A stretch of 64,000 nt of DNA from Tipula vernalis (Eukaryota > Arthropoda > Insecta > Diptera > Tipulidae), in the NCBI GenBank assembly GCA_958295665.1, contig OY282560.1, forward strand, positions 309,237,236-309,301,235, written 5' to 3'. This document shows, piece after piece, positions 21,225 to 32,256 of the stretch (positions within the stretch are counted from its first letter, which is position 1; every line of letters begins with the position of its first letter). The notes below the pieces were generated by a model. That model did not search any database, was not told the DNA's origin, and saw nothing but the letters and a program-made list of their open reading frames with translations. The position numbers and the translations under genes are program-made.

Positions 21225-23664
21225 CTCTTTGGGGCTAGGTGGGTTAAAAACAGTCCCACCTTTTCCTTAGCTTTTTATGCATGGTGGGATATATTTTAAC
21301 CCACCTCGAAAAGTTGAAGTTACTCATAGTCATACAGTTTAATATTTTATTTATTGTTTTTCATTATGTTGGCAATGCTATGCACCAATAATAAATGCGT
21401 AAATAAGTAAAAAAAAAAAAAATTTATACAAATCAAAACGCCGCAGTAAGTTGTGTGTGTTGCTGTGATTAAGGTTGGAGCATTGTGTGATGTAGTGAAT
21501 TGTTGTCGTTCATAACGGTATGTACTTTTTCTTTTTGTAAAATTTATTATAAGTGAATAAATTGTTTTATAATAAGAAAAACATGTTATTTGATGTTTTA
21601 TACTAATTTTGAAGCTGTGAAGTGGTGGGATTGTATGTATCCCACCATGCAAATTAGCAAAAATAATAAAATAAATTATTATAAATTTATTCTTTTATTA
21701 ATTTATTTTTGCTGCTTATATAAAATTATTTGCCCTTTAGATTCAATATGGCAAACATGAAGAGGGGAAAATTGGTGCCTAAAGATGATATTGAAGACAT
21801 TATCGAAACAGAAATTTTTGAAGAAATACCTTCAGATCCTGAATCAAGCATTGATGAATCAAACACTGATCTTAGTGATGATGGAGACCAATTTATTAGA
21901 ACCCGGAGGAAGAGAAGGAGGATCATTTCCAGCTCAGAAGATGAATGGGAAAATGAAGTAGATGAAGTTACACAAAGCCAGGTGATTAGACAATGGAGTA
22001 AAAATGGCAAACCAGCATCACCTGGATTATTTGCTTCTAATTCTGCCCAGCTCAACACATCATCGATCTCCAAAATCCATCACCGTATGATATTTGTCGT
22101 CAATTTATATGTGATGATATCATTGATTTGATTGTATTTCAAACAAATTTATACGCCGAGCAAGAGGGCAAAAGATACACTCCAACTGACGATAAAGAAA
22201 TTCGAACATTCATAGGAATAAATTTTCTAATGGGAATTAATAAACTTCCCAGTTATCGTGATTATTGGAGTAGCATACCATATATGAGAAATGAATATAT
22301 CAGTAAACTAATGAGCGTAAATCGATTTGGATGGCTCCTGTCTCACGTCCATCTAAATGATAATGTACTAATGCCACCTAGAAACAGTCCTAATTATGAT
22401 AAACTCTACAAGGTTAGACCTTTCCTGAACAAGATAGGAAACAATTTCAACAACAACTTTCATCTCAGTGAAAATTTAGGCATTGATGAATCTATGATAA
22501 AATTTAAAGGACGTAGCAGCATCACACAATATCTTCCCAAAAAACCAATTAAAAGAGGATATAAGGTGTGGATGTTGGCTGATAAATCTGGATACTGCTA
22601 CAAATTCGATATATACAGGCAAAATTAACAATCAAGTAACAAAAAATCTTGGAGAAAAAGTTGTAAATTACCTTACTGCTGATATCGGTGGAAAAGAACA
22701 CAAGTTGTTTTTTGACAATTATTTTACTAGCGTTACTTGTATGGAAAATTTAAAGAAAAACAAAATAAATGCTTGTGGGGTTGTAAATAAAACAAGGAAG
22801 TTTTTACCATCCTTTCCTTCTCACAAGAGCAAAAAACAAGGAGAATATATGTCATTTGTTAGTAACACAGGAATTAATGCCACAAAATGGATTGATAATA
22901 GGGAAGTATATTTTTTATCCAATTATCATGCTCCAAATCAGGTGGGAACAGTTCAGAGAAAGGATAAAAATGGGGATAATATTTCAGTTGCTTGTCCCTC
23001 GTTAATTATTGATTATAATACGAACATGAATGCAGTGGATAAATTTGATCAGCTATTGGCTAATTATAAACTTGACCGACGTAGTAAAAAATGGTGGCAC
23101 CGCATACTGTTCTATTTTTTGGATGCAGCTGTTGTTAATTCATATATTGTTTATAAACAATTGGGTAAAAACATGGAGCAGAAATATTTTAAGGGGCAGT
23201 GTGCTGAAGGGTTTGTTGCCCAGACTTTAATTGATAAAAATGCACCATTAACATCTGGACTTCCACTCAAAATAAAAAAATCGAAACCCACTGTTTCGTG
23301 GGAAATACGAGGTAAAGACTCGAAACATCTACCACAAGCGTACTAGTCGGAGAAGATGTGCGTTATGCAGCAGAAAAAAAAAACAAATTCGCACTTCCTG
23401 GTGCTGTACTGTCTGCAAGGTTCCACTTTGTTTTGGTAAAAAGTTGTGTTTCAATGAATATCATTTAAAGCATTAGTTGCATGGTGGGATTATATATGTC
23501 CCACCCTGTAAAAAAGGACTTATTGAAATGTTATTTTTTTTTTTTGTTATTTTGAGTAATGAATTATCTAAAATAATCGAAATGAATGTTTATTTCCATT
23601 TTTTATAATAAAAAATAATCTGTGCAGGGTCTTTATTTTCTTTAAAATTGTGTGCCTCAAAGAG
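21225..23664 (+). mobile_element. piggyBac element between TTAA sites
   Basis: TTAA at 21221-21224 and 23665-23668 flank the TIRs CTCTTTGGGGC (left) and CTCTTTGAGGC (right, reverse complement). Subterminal copies of GCATGGTGGGAT or its complement occur near 21278, 21642 and 23480, plausible transposase-binding sites. Length 2,440 bp. The single ORF is broken by three frameshifts, so the element is inactive, but both ends and the target duplication are intact, suggesting moderate age. Confidence 0.95.
21748..23476 (+). pseudogene. piggyBac transposase (DDD), three frameshifts
   Basis: The ATG at 21748 opens an acidic N-terminus (SSSEDEWENE). The catalytic domain shows LGIDESMIKFKGR (first aspartate, codon 22485-22487), LFFDNYFTSV (second, 22714-22716) and NAVDKFDQLL (third, 23038-23040), followed by KKWWHRILFYFLD. 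Frameshifts lie near 22065-22075, at about 22612 (one base too many before the TGK block) and near 23320. After the last one the C-terminal cysteine-rich domain continues in a new frame: CALC, CCTVC and further cysteines to a stop at 23474-23476. It would cut and paste at TTAA. All catalytic aspartates are retained. Confidence 0.93.
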
Positions 23665-23689
23665 TTAATGTTATATATTTTGTTACGGA

Positions 23690-24178
23690 GAATTTCAAAC
23701 CGAATAGTAAAAATGAAACACTTCTTTGCTTCTTTCTTTCCTTATTTGATACTGCTGGGTGTCATTGCATATATGTGAGAGGAGACATTAAGAAAAAAAT
23801 TCCTAACGGGAACTAATCTCCCTATTTTACTCATTTTTATATTCATTTTAACTCATCTGATTTTTCATCCATTTCCTAGTTCATTTTCTCTCATTACTCG
23901 TTACCTAATTTTACTGACTCATTTTATCACCCACTATTCATTCACTCAATTTTCCTAACTTTTCAATAATTGTTCACTGATTTTTAACCTATTTTACACT
24001 AATTTTTTATCTCATTTTTGTGCACAGGGTTCCGTAGTGAGCGATTTATAAAAATCTTATTTTTACTAAGTTTGCTCATTTTCGCTCATTTTCAAACTTT
24101 CACTCATTTTTCACAAATTTTTAACTCATTGTAATCATCTTTCACTCAGTTTAAACTAATTTTTACCCATCTCCATAA
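23690..24178. repeat. Degenerate CTCATTTT word repeat
   Basis: From about 23800 the sequence is a run of imperfect words such as ACTCATTTT, TTCACTCA and CTAATTTTT at spacings near 10-12 bp, with no exact period. No coding signal. It ends exactly at the gypsy LTR at 24179. Confidence 0.65.
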
Positions 24179-24614
24179 TGTTACATTTTTGCCTTGTCAA
24201 TCAAGGTTCGTATCACTGGATTGTGAATTAAACTAAATCAACTAAATTTATCACCAACGAATTTATTTAATTAACAAAAGAATTATTCCAACACAGTTTA
24301 CTAATAAAAATTCACAAAATCACTTTATATAAATTATTCTCAAATTTTACTCTACACTTATAATTTTTATTTCCACTAAAACACTTTTTAAATCACTTTT
24401 TAATTCCTTTTTAATCTTCACACTGTCACTTTCCAAATACTACTACTCCAATTCGATCTCGTTCGCCTTTTTATATACACAAAACAAACTTCTAGAAAGC
24501 TCATGACAGAAACATTTAGAACAATTTTTATCATGGAAAATTCCATTTTAGTACAGTTAAACATTGAGCTATGAATTTAACTTATTCTATTACACACTAG
24601 GTATCAACGTTACA
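24179..24614 (-). repeat. gypsy solo LTR, inverted, family A
   Basis: The minus-strand LTR belongs to the same family as those at 24645, 29814, 58590 and 59057. It begins near TGTAACGTTGATACC and ends GGCAAAAATGTAACA. No internal gypsy sequence adjoins it on either side, so it is a solo LTR. It lies head to head with the LTR at 24645, 30 bp away. No clear target duplication is seen. Confidence 0.88.
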
Positions 24615-24644
24615 ATATTAAATTTTTACTAATTTTTAATGTAT

Positions 24645-25087
24645 TTTTACGGTAACACCTAGGGTGTAATAGAATAAGTTAAATTAGTTGCTCAATATTT
24701 TACTGTACTAAAATGGAATTTTCCATGATAAAACTGTTCTAAATGTTTCTAGACTATTCTTACTGGAAAAGTCATGAAATTTCTAGAAGTATGGTTTTGT
24801 GTATACAAAAAGGCGAATGAAGTCGAATTGGACTTATTAGTTTTTGGTAAGCGAAAGTACAAGGATTAAAAAGTGAATTGGAAAGTGCTTTAAAAAGTGT
24901 TTTTATAAGTGATCAGTAAAATTGTGTGAAAATTAAATTGAAGTGATTTTGTGAATTATTGTTAAAAAAATTGTGTTGTAATAATTTTTGTGTGACATAA
25001 ATAAATTCGTTGGTAATAAATTGAATTGTTTTGTTGAATTCACAATTCAGTGATTCGAACCTTGATTGTCAAGGCATAAACGTAACA
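24645..25087 (+). repeat. gypsy 5' LTR, family A
   Basis: About 443 bp, ending ...AAACGTAACA. The first bases have decayed (TTTTTACGGTAACACC, where other copies have TGTGACGGTGACACC). It contains TATACAAAAAGGCG near 24804, comparable to TATATAAAAAGG in other copies, the likely promoter. It is directly followed by a primer-site-like sequence. Confidence 0.9.
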
Positions 25088-25089
25088 AT

Positions 25090-25101
25090 TGGTGACAGCG
25101 G
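25090..25101 (+). other. gypsy primer-binding site
   Basis: TGGTGACAGCGG begins two bases after the LTR end, the standard place for the tRNA primer site of Ty3/gypsy elements. The tRNA species is not assigned. Confidence 0.65.
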
Positions 25102-25133
25102 TGGGATTGTGAATGAAAAATAAAACAAAGAAA

Positions 25134-25570
25134 ATGATTCTCTACGAATTAAAAGTTCCAGAATTAATAAGGGAATTTGAGAAACGGTGTTTGTCCACTG
25201 ATCGATGGTAGAAAGCTATGAGTTAGTGAAGGAGATAACAGATGCGGCAACCGTAGAGAAGACAGAAGGTGAGACAGAAACATTGGTTGAAACAAAACAA
25301 TTACCATCTAGAAGTTTCGATTTGTCGCAGTTTATGGCTGCTATGAATCAAATGATGGAACATCAAAACAAGCGACAAATGAAGAAAATTGAGCAGACAA
25401 ATGAGCGACAGTTGGATATTATAAACCAGTCAAACCAAGAAATAAAACACCAGATGGAACAACAAAATCAGACTAAACAAGAAACTAAACACGAAATGAA
25501 ACATCAGTTGGGCGATATTAAGCAGTCAAATCGTGAATTTGTTGTGGTCGCTGCGCGTCAGCGAACTTAA
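25134..25570 (+). pseudogene. gypsy (family A) gag N-terminus
   Basis: ATG at 25134 gives MILYELKVPELIREFEKRC, a SAP-like start common in this gag type. A frameshift near 25205 then opens a 121-residue stretch rich in Q, K, E and N (NQMMEHQNKRQMKKIEQ), a predicted coiled coil of the kind seen in gag. The ORF ends at 25570, just before the LTR of a second gypsy family at 25581, so the remainder of this gag is missing. Confidence 0.7.
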
Positions 25571-25580
25571 CAACAGTTAT

Positions 25581-25949
25581 TGTCAGACTGTATCATTAGC
25601 GCCAATCGCTTATTTAATCATCAAACAAACCCTTTTACATACATATTCATTTTGCACAGTATATATTTTGTCGTCTTGTTTATTTATTTGTATTTATTTT
25701 GTATGTATTGTATTTAAAATCATAAATCTAATTGATTCATTTTTATTTTATGTACATCTAAAAAAATAAAATTGTTGTTTTTTTTGGTCAGTAGCATTCC
25801 ATAAGTCGTTTCAAATAAATCGAAATAAAAATATAAAATGTAAATTGAAACGATCGCCTTTTATTTATTGTTTTTTTGTGAGTGTAAATATCGATACTGG
25901 AAGCTGGGATTTTCCATGCATATTGATAAAAGTTGGATCTGAACCAACA
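25581..25949 (+). repeat. Second gypsy family LTR (family B), nested
   Basis: It begins TGTCAGACTG and ends CTGAACCAACA, 369 bp with TG...CA ends and AATAAA-type signals inside (25700-25830). A primer-site-like TGGTGACCCCGA follows at 25952-25963. It marks the 5' end of a different gypsy that landed in family A; its 3' LTR is absent, and the family A 3' end appears instead. Confidence 0.65.
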
Positions 25950-25951
25950 AG

Positions 25952-25963
25952 TGGTGACCCCGA
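25952..25963 (+). other. gypsy family B primer-binding site
   Basis: TGGTGACCCCGA lies two bases after the LTR end. The motif is typical of a gypsy tRNA primer site and differs from that of family A, supporting two separate elements. Confidence 0.65.
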
Positions 25964-26732
25964 ATAAAAAGTTGGCCAAGATAACATTAAATTTACCAGT
26001 AAAAAATCAAAAAGCAACGTTAGTTGATAAAAGTCGAAAACACTCTACATCTAACAACAGGTCAACCGTTGATTAAGTTACCAAACAGTATACAACAAGT
26101 AAGTGGGCAAACTGTTTATTGTTACTGCTCCATAAGTCCAGCGTTTTCAATATTGCTGATCAGTGACCAAAATTCGTTATATTACCAGTAAATTATCGAT
26201 TTTGCCGCTATATTTTGGATACTTGGATAGTAAAATAAAAATTGACCAGAGGAATCATCACCATATTAATTAGAATCGTAGCAGTTATAATCAACAAAAA
26301 CAACGCTGAGGAGTGCACAATATAACATTCATCGTACATGCACATCGTACACAATATAACATTCATTGTAACGGATACAGTAAGCAGAGATTAGTAATCA
26401 TTGCAATTTATCAAGGTGAAATTGCACATGGCACATTGGTGAAGGGACCAACCATCATTTTGGATTTTTCAATTATAATTATTATTATTTATTGGTATAT
26501 ACTTTTATAATTATAATTATTATTATTTTTTGGTATATGGTTGCTACTATTCTAAGAGCAAATACAGTAAGAGTGAGTAATTATTGTAAGTAAATTTTAA
26601 GTCATTTTCATTTATTATTTATGAATGAAAAAAAAATTGTTTACTCCTACTTAATAATTAATATTTGTAACTATCTGTGCATTGTGTTGTGTATTGGCAA
26701 TAGTGTGTTTGTAAAAAATTTTGTGAATTATA
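25964..26732 (+). other. gypsy family B leader
   Basis: Long untranslated leader between primer site and gag. It holds a short direct repeat of ACAATATAACATTCAT near 26315 and 26350 and a duplication of TTATAATTATAATTATTATTATT near 26467 and 26508. ORF 26313-26510 has no recognisable domain and is treated as noise. Confidence 0.55.
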
Positions 26733-27230
26733 ATGCCGAATGAAACAGTTCATGATAATAAAGGCGCGATTGAAAATTCGTCGAAAGCTGAAATTCATGC
26801 CGTTTCTGTTAAATTGGCACCATTTTGGTCGAATTCTTCATCGACTTGGCTTATTCAGGCAGAGGCTCAGTTTGCATTAGCCCGAGTTTCTTCAGATACT
26901 ATTAAATTTCACTATGTTTTGTCAGCTTTGCCACAAACCGCGATCGATTCGGTTTTAGATTATATTCAAAACCTACCGGAAAATGACATTTATAAAGGTC
27001 CTAAACAAAAACTCATAGAAAGACATTCGTTAAGTGAAGAGCGTCGAATAGAAGAGTTGTTATCAAATACGGAGTTGGGAGATAAAAGCCGTCGGAACTC
27101 TATAGGTATTTAAATCAATTAGCTGGAACATTTGGCACTTTTGGTGAAAATTTAATTAGAAAGCTGTGGCTACGTAGGTTGTCCTCTGTAATCAATGTCG
27201 CTCTAATCCCTTTAATAAAAGATGAGACGA
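26733..27230 (+). pseudogene. gypsy family B gag
   Basis: The gag has a clear block: KLAPFWSNSSSTWLIQAEAQF, then FHYVLSALPQTAIDSVLDYI, and after a frame change near 27110 LIRKLWLRRL. This is the common retrotransposon gag signature (FW...W..Q.EAQF, then LWL.RLP). After about 27230 the frame goes straight into protease sequence, so the gag tail and zinc knuckle are deleted. ATG at 26733 fits the family start. Confidence 0.8.
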
Positions 27231-28710
27231 AACTTTTGAACATTGATTTGGGTTTAAGGCGTAGTTTCGTACACCCATTTTTATTAGCATCAGTAAATAA
27301 ACCTATAATTGGTGCTGATTTCCTTACCAAGTTCGGACTTTTAGTAGATCTTAAAGGTAAACGTCTGTTGGATAAAGTAACAAGTTTACCTCTTAACGCT
27401 TTTTGCAGTTACAATGATACACCTATACCACTTTACTATTCAATAGGAAGTGATTATAGCACAATTTTATCCGAGTTTCCATCCTTGGTTGAAAGCCCTA
27501 ATTACAGTCTTCCGGTGAAACATTGCGTAGTCCATCATTTTATAACAAAAGGACCGTTACCATTTTGCACACCTCGAAGATTAGATCCCGTCAAAAATAA
27601 TGCTGCAAAAACAGAATTTGAGCACATGTGGCGATTATCGTCGGCTTAATACCATAACAACGCCAGATAGGTACCCAATAGCTCATCTGCATAATTTCTC
27701 TTTCTGTTTGGATGGATGTACGGTATTTTCAAAGATCGACTTAGTGAGAGCATACCATCACATTCCTGTAGCTCCGGAGGATATTTACAAGACAGCCATC
27801 ACAACACCATTCGGCTTGTTTGAATTTACCCAGATGCCTTTTGGATTACGAAATGCCAGTCAAACCTTCCAAAGGTTTATGAATATGGTGGTCCGTGGAC
27901 TAGAATTTGTTTATGTGTACATTGATGATATTTTGGTCGCAAGTCGGAACGAAATGGAACACAAATCACATTTGAGACAACTATTTGGTCGTTTAGTCGA
28001 ATATAGTGTAAACATTAAAGTGTGTTTTTGGTGCTTCATCTTTAGAATTTTTAGGACATAATATTTCAAGAGATGGAATCTCTCCATCACCAAGTAGAGT
28101 GGAAGTCATTTCTAATTTTCCGTCTCCAACATCAGTCAAACAATTACAACAATTTATTGGGATGATAAATTACTATAGCAGATTTATACGAAATATTGCT
28201 CACCTGCTAGCACCTTTGCATTCACATTTGGCCTTAATGAACAAAGTCAAAAAATCACAATTTACATGACCAGAAGATTGTGAAAACTGGTTCCGGAAAT
28301 ACACACCCAAAATCTAACGCAACATGCAACATCACAACTGATGCATCCAGTTGGGCTATTGGAGCAGTAGTGGAACAATTCAGTGATGGTGAATGGAAGC
28401 CTTTATCGTTTTATTCAAGGAAATAGTCGCCAACCGAGTCAAAATATTCAGCATTTGACCGCGAACTTTTAGGTATTTACCTTTCTCTCAAACATTTTAG
28501 GTATTTCGTTTAGGGCCAGCAATTCTCTATATATACCGACCATAAGCCACTAACCACCGCTATAGCATCAAAAACAGAGCGTAGCCCATGCCAGGCACGT
28601 CATTTAGATTACATCGCGCAATTTACTAGCGGTATACGGCATATTAGTGGCAAACATAACATTGTTGCTGATTGCCTATCGCGAATCGGTTGCCCTGATA
28701 TAGGTACATA
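27231..28710 (+). pseudogene. gypsy family B protease, RT and RNase H
   Basis: 27179-27649 shows IIGADFLTKFGLLVD, the C-terminal flap block of the aspartic protease. The RT is in 27600-28061: [30 protein letters not shown] (first aspartate), [14 protein letters not shown] and [11 protein letters not shown] (intact IDD). A deletion of about 25 codons lies at 27628, where EFEH joins CGDYRRLN. RNase H is spread over 28300-28690: TDASSWAIGAVVEQ, AFDRELLGIYLSLKHFRYF, YTDHKPLTTA and HNIVADCLSR, with several frame breaks. Confidence 0.88.
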
Positions 28711-28712
28711 GC

Positions 28713-29723
28713 TTGGCAGATAAAACGTTGAATGATAAAGTTCTCGTCGAGCTACAGAAGGATGATGAGGAGCTCCATGCGATTTTATCTGACACAAATC
28801 GAAAACCAAGTTCCAAGTTAAAACTCGAACAGATCCAGTCAACCGATTCAAATCAAAACGTTTGGTGTGAAACTTCCACGGGCAAATGTCGCCCGTTTAT
28901 ACCCAAAATTATTAGGAAGCAGATTTTTGACATGATATATGGTTTATCTCACCCTGGCATTCGATCAACTCGGAAAAATATTTCAGCTAAATATTTTTGG
29001 CCCAATATAAACAAGGATTGTAATGAGTGGTCAAAGGCGTGTTTGCAGTGCCAGAGATGTAAGACAGGTCGCCATATTCGATCTGAAACTGGCACTTTTG
29101 ATCTTCCGACGCTAGGATTTGAACGAATCCACATGGATTTGGTAGGTGCATTACCACAATCTTGTGGATGTTCATATATCCTCACAATCGTCGACAGGCT
29201 TACAAGATGGCAAGAGGCTTACCCGATTTCTGATATGACAGCCAATACAGTAGCGAGAACTTTTGTCTCACAGTACGTGGCTCGTTTCGGCGTCCCATTA
29301 ATTATTACTACAGATCAAGGAATCCGCACAACCGCCTATCATCCGCAATCAAACGGGATGGTAGAGAGGTTTCATCGTGACCTAAAAGCATCACTGATGG
29401 CTCGAGGGAACACAGTAAATTGGCACGACGATATTCCTTTAGTTCTGTTAGGTCTTCGCACGGCAATTAAGGAAGATTTGAAAAGTTCATCGGCTGAGTT
29501 AGTGTATGGGGAGCAAATAAAAGTTCCTGGTGAATTTTTTACACCATCTCAATCAACGGTTCCTGTAGATCCCAACAGCTTTGCCGAATTGCTAAAAGAA
29601 CGAATTCGAAATGTTAAACCATCTGAACCACGTCAATGTGACAAACCCGAAGAAGGATTCGTCATCGAAAGTGCAGCTTACATGAACGGCACCCTACAGG
29701 ACAAGAAAAAGACAAGGAGATAA
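28713..29723 (+). pseudogene. gypsy integrase, mosaic C-terminus
   Basis: The zinc-binding part includes [19 protein letters not shown] and CLQCQRCK. The core has [11 protein letters not shown] (first aspartate), IITTDQG (second), then a small deletion of roughly 18 residues, then [19 protein letters not shown] (glutamate retained). After about 29640 the similarity stops and a different tail follows, in which a neighbouring frame reads like the end of a family A polyprotein and leads to the family A polypurine tract. This suggests family A and B sequence were joined by deletion. Confidence 0.85.
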
Positions 29724-29800
29724 ACCAAAGGTGGTGCAATTGGAGAGGCTGGCCCTCTACAGAGGAGGTGATTTGGGTCCTGTTCGGGACGAACAGGCTT

Positions 29801-29813
29801 AGGTGAGGGGTAG
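29801..29813 (+). other. gypsy family A polypurine tract
   Basis: AGGTGAGGGGTAG ends directly at the LTR start TGTGATGG. Such a purine run primes plus-strand DNA synthesis and marks the 3' LTR boundary. Confidence 0.7.
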
Positions 29814-30200
29814 TGTGATGGTGATACCTAGATTGTAATAGAACAAGTTAAATTAATAGCTCAATGTTTTACTGTACTAAAATTAAATTTTCCATGATAA
29901 AATTGTTCTAAATGTTTCTACACTATTCGTACTGGAAAAGTCATGAACTTTCTAAAAGTTTGGTTTGTGTATATAAAAAGGCGAACGAGACCGAATTGGA
30001 TTATTAATATTTAGAAAGCGAAAGTGTAGAGATTAAAAAGTGATTTAAAAAGTGTTTTAGTGCGGTATAAAAATTAGAAGTGATTAGTAAAATTGTGCGA
30101 AAATTATAAAAAGTGATTTCGAGAATTATTTTTAATAAATTGTGTTGTGTTAATTTTTGGTGTTCAATAAATAAATTCGTTGGTAATAAACTAAATGGTC
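29814..30200 (+). repeat. gypsy family A 3' LTR, truncated
   Basis: Starts TGTGATGGTGATACC and aligns with the LTR at 24645 up to about 30196 (TCGTTGGTAATAAA), then diverges, losing about the last 50 bp. A TATATAAAAAGGCG box lies near 29970. Confidence 0.88.
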
Positions 30201-31747
30201 TGTATTACGATATTATAACAATAATAAAATTTAGGCCTTTTTTCCATTTTATAATCTTTAAAAAGTCACGCGCATACACATTTTTTCAAGCCATTTTAAT
30301 TTAATTTATGGCTTTATTAAAAGCCACACGACAAAATTAATGACACCTTTCTATGAAAAAAAAATATATTTCATTTAAAAATGAGCTTACTGCAATGTTT
30401 TACCTGAAGCAAGGTTATATTAACTAGAATATCATTCAAACCGAAATAAATAATACAGAAAACGCCCTCACTATTTTTTTATGGATACACCGTTACTATT
30501 TGGTAAGTAAACTTGAGAGATATTTTTATTTTATTAATTCGGCGATTAATAATTAGTACTACCACACAGGATTCATAGACGTTTTTGTTCAAGATATTTA
30601 GAATAGTTTTTTATTCTTTTTTATAAAATTTGGGCGTTTACCATTCAAAACTTTGAAGCAGAAAAGACCATTTTTACTATGGAAATCAGCGAAAAGTTAT
30701 ACCACTAAAAAAGCTTCTAAAAAATACGTCATTATAATTATGGTTCTATACTCTAGAAGGCTATTGTAAACTATGTGGTGCTCAATTTAATTTTCGACGA
30801 TTGTACGTACCGTTTACGAATTTATGAAATGTGAGATGAATTGCAATGACACTGCACTACAAAATGCCTTTAAAAGAAACTGCACTAAACACTTATTTCA
30901 ATATATAATTTCGTGAACAATATTTTTAATGTTGCTTACTAAAGCTGTAATAATCGAATGAATTTGAATTTTTCTAAAATCTGCAGTAGCAACAAAACCG
31001 GAACATTATTTGGAAAACAAGCGTTGCCCGTTATAAATTAAATTTACCATTACAATGAATTCAACAAGTACATCATAGATGCAAATCGATACGAATATAA
31101 ATTTAGTGCTTTCCAAGTTCATGGTTTTCAGCTGTTGCGAGGTAATAGTTTTTCCGTTTGGCTTTCACAAAAGTTTTTGTATTAATTTATCTTTTTTTTT
31201 CACTTATAAATCACAAAAAGTTTAATCGCTGCCACCAATATTGCGAAAACGGTGAATTTTATTAATAAAAAATTGGGTCTATCCGACTCCTCGCGGACAA
31301 CACTTTTCCCACAAAGCGTCCATTAAAGATCAACAAACAAACCATTTTTATTTTACCAACATTTTCTGTTATTTTGAGCAGGCAAGGTCCTTAAAAGATT
31401 TCACGGCTTTTCTTAATTTTGGAGACAATATGACAATTGGCCACGACAGAATAAATCTTCTACTCTCATGCTGCCAAATCACAAACTCACAAATTATGTT
31501 AGACTATTTAGAACTGACTGGCATTCGCCCATTTTTTATCTACCTTTAACAATTAGATCCAGTTATATATCACTGTTGAAAATCCTTAAGAATTTAAATT
31601 ACTCCGTACATCCACAATATTCAAAAATTATTTTCTGAAAATTCGTGCCGTTTGTTCAGATTACAATATTATGTGAGCAACGTAAGAATTGGCCGATGTA
31701 ATTCTTTATTCAGTGCCTCAGTCTGGACTTCAGAATTAACGTTAATT
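30201..31747. other. AT-rich spacer with a dispersed TIR fragment
   Basis: No gene. At 30580-30767 lies an inverted fragment of the CAGAGCC-family transposon: the complement reads AGCCTTCTAGAGTATAGAAC, then TTTTTTAGAAGCTTTTTTAG, then a segment shared with 16196-16360. The terminal CAG is missing. The remainder to 31747 shows no element motif. Confidence 0.6.
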
Positions 31748-31759
31748 ATCTTCTGTTAT
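31748..31759. repeat. Penelope target duplication (ATCTTCTGTTAT)
   Basis: ATCTTCTGTTAT occurs at 31748-31759 and again at 37648-37659, flanking the Penelope-like element. Penelope insertions make variable-length duplications, and a 12-bp match at both outer edges fits. Confidence 0.75.
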
Positions 31760-31859
31760 AAATTAAACAATTTTTATTTGGTTTAGGGCTCTTTTTATTT
31801 CTCTTTTAATTAATTAAAGCTTTAGCTTTCGAACTCTAGTCGAGTTCATTTTCAAAAGC
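31760..31859. repeat. Penelope pLTR, left copy
   Basis: About 100 bp, the reverse complement of 37513-37612. Its complement contains the hairpin GAACTC-GACTA-GAGTTC followed by GAAAGC, preceded by TTGAAAAT. This resembles stem II and the 3' core of a hammerhead ribozyme, a motif known in Penelope pLTRs, but the 5' core (CTGANGA) is degraded. Confidence 0.75.
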
Positions 31860-32022
31860 GTAATGAAAAATATATCAAAAATTCCTTCTTTTATACATAA
31901 ATCAAAAAATAAAGCAATCACAAATTTTTATTAAAACCGACTTTTCATGGAAACGCCCAGCCATGTATTTTCGAAAAAAAACCTTGCTAATGCGCTTTCA
32001 TATAAAAACGGTTGTACAATTG

Positions 32023-32034
32023 ACTAAAAATAAA
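32023..32034. repeat. LINE target duplication (ACTAAAAATAAA)
   Basis: ACTAAAAATAAA lies at 32023-32034 and again at 37029-37040 right after the poly(A) tail of the LINE, giving the exact LINE limits. Confidence 0.85.
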
Positions 32035-32256
32035 GAAAAAAAATAAAAAAAATGACCTACACATAGGAGGATAGAGAGCCAGGCCGATCACTAACTGCCG
32101 ATATCATTATTATCATCAGTTTTATTTAAAAAGTGTTTTTAATAAATAAAAAGTGTCAGTGAAAATAAAGCAAAAAAAAAAAAATAAAAATATTTTGTGA
32201 AAATATTTCAGTGTATACTGCGATAAGCAGGTGCACTATAAAAACAAACTATTAAA

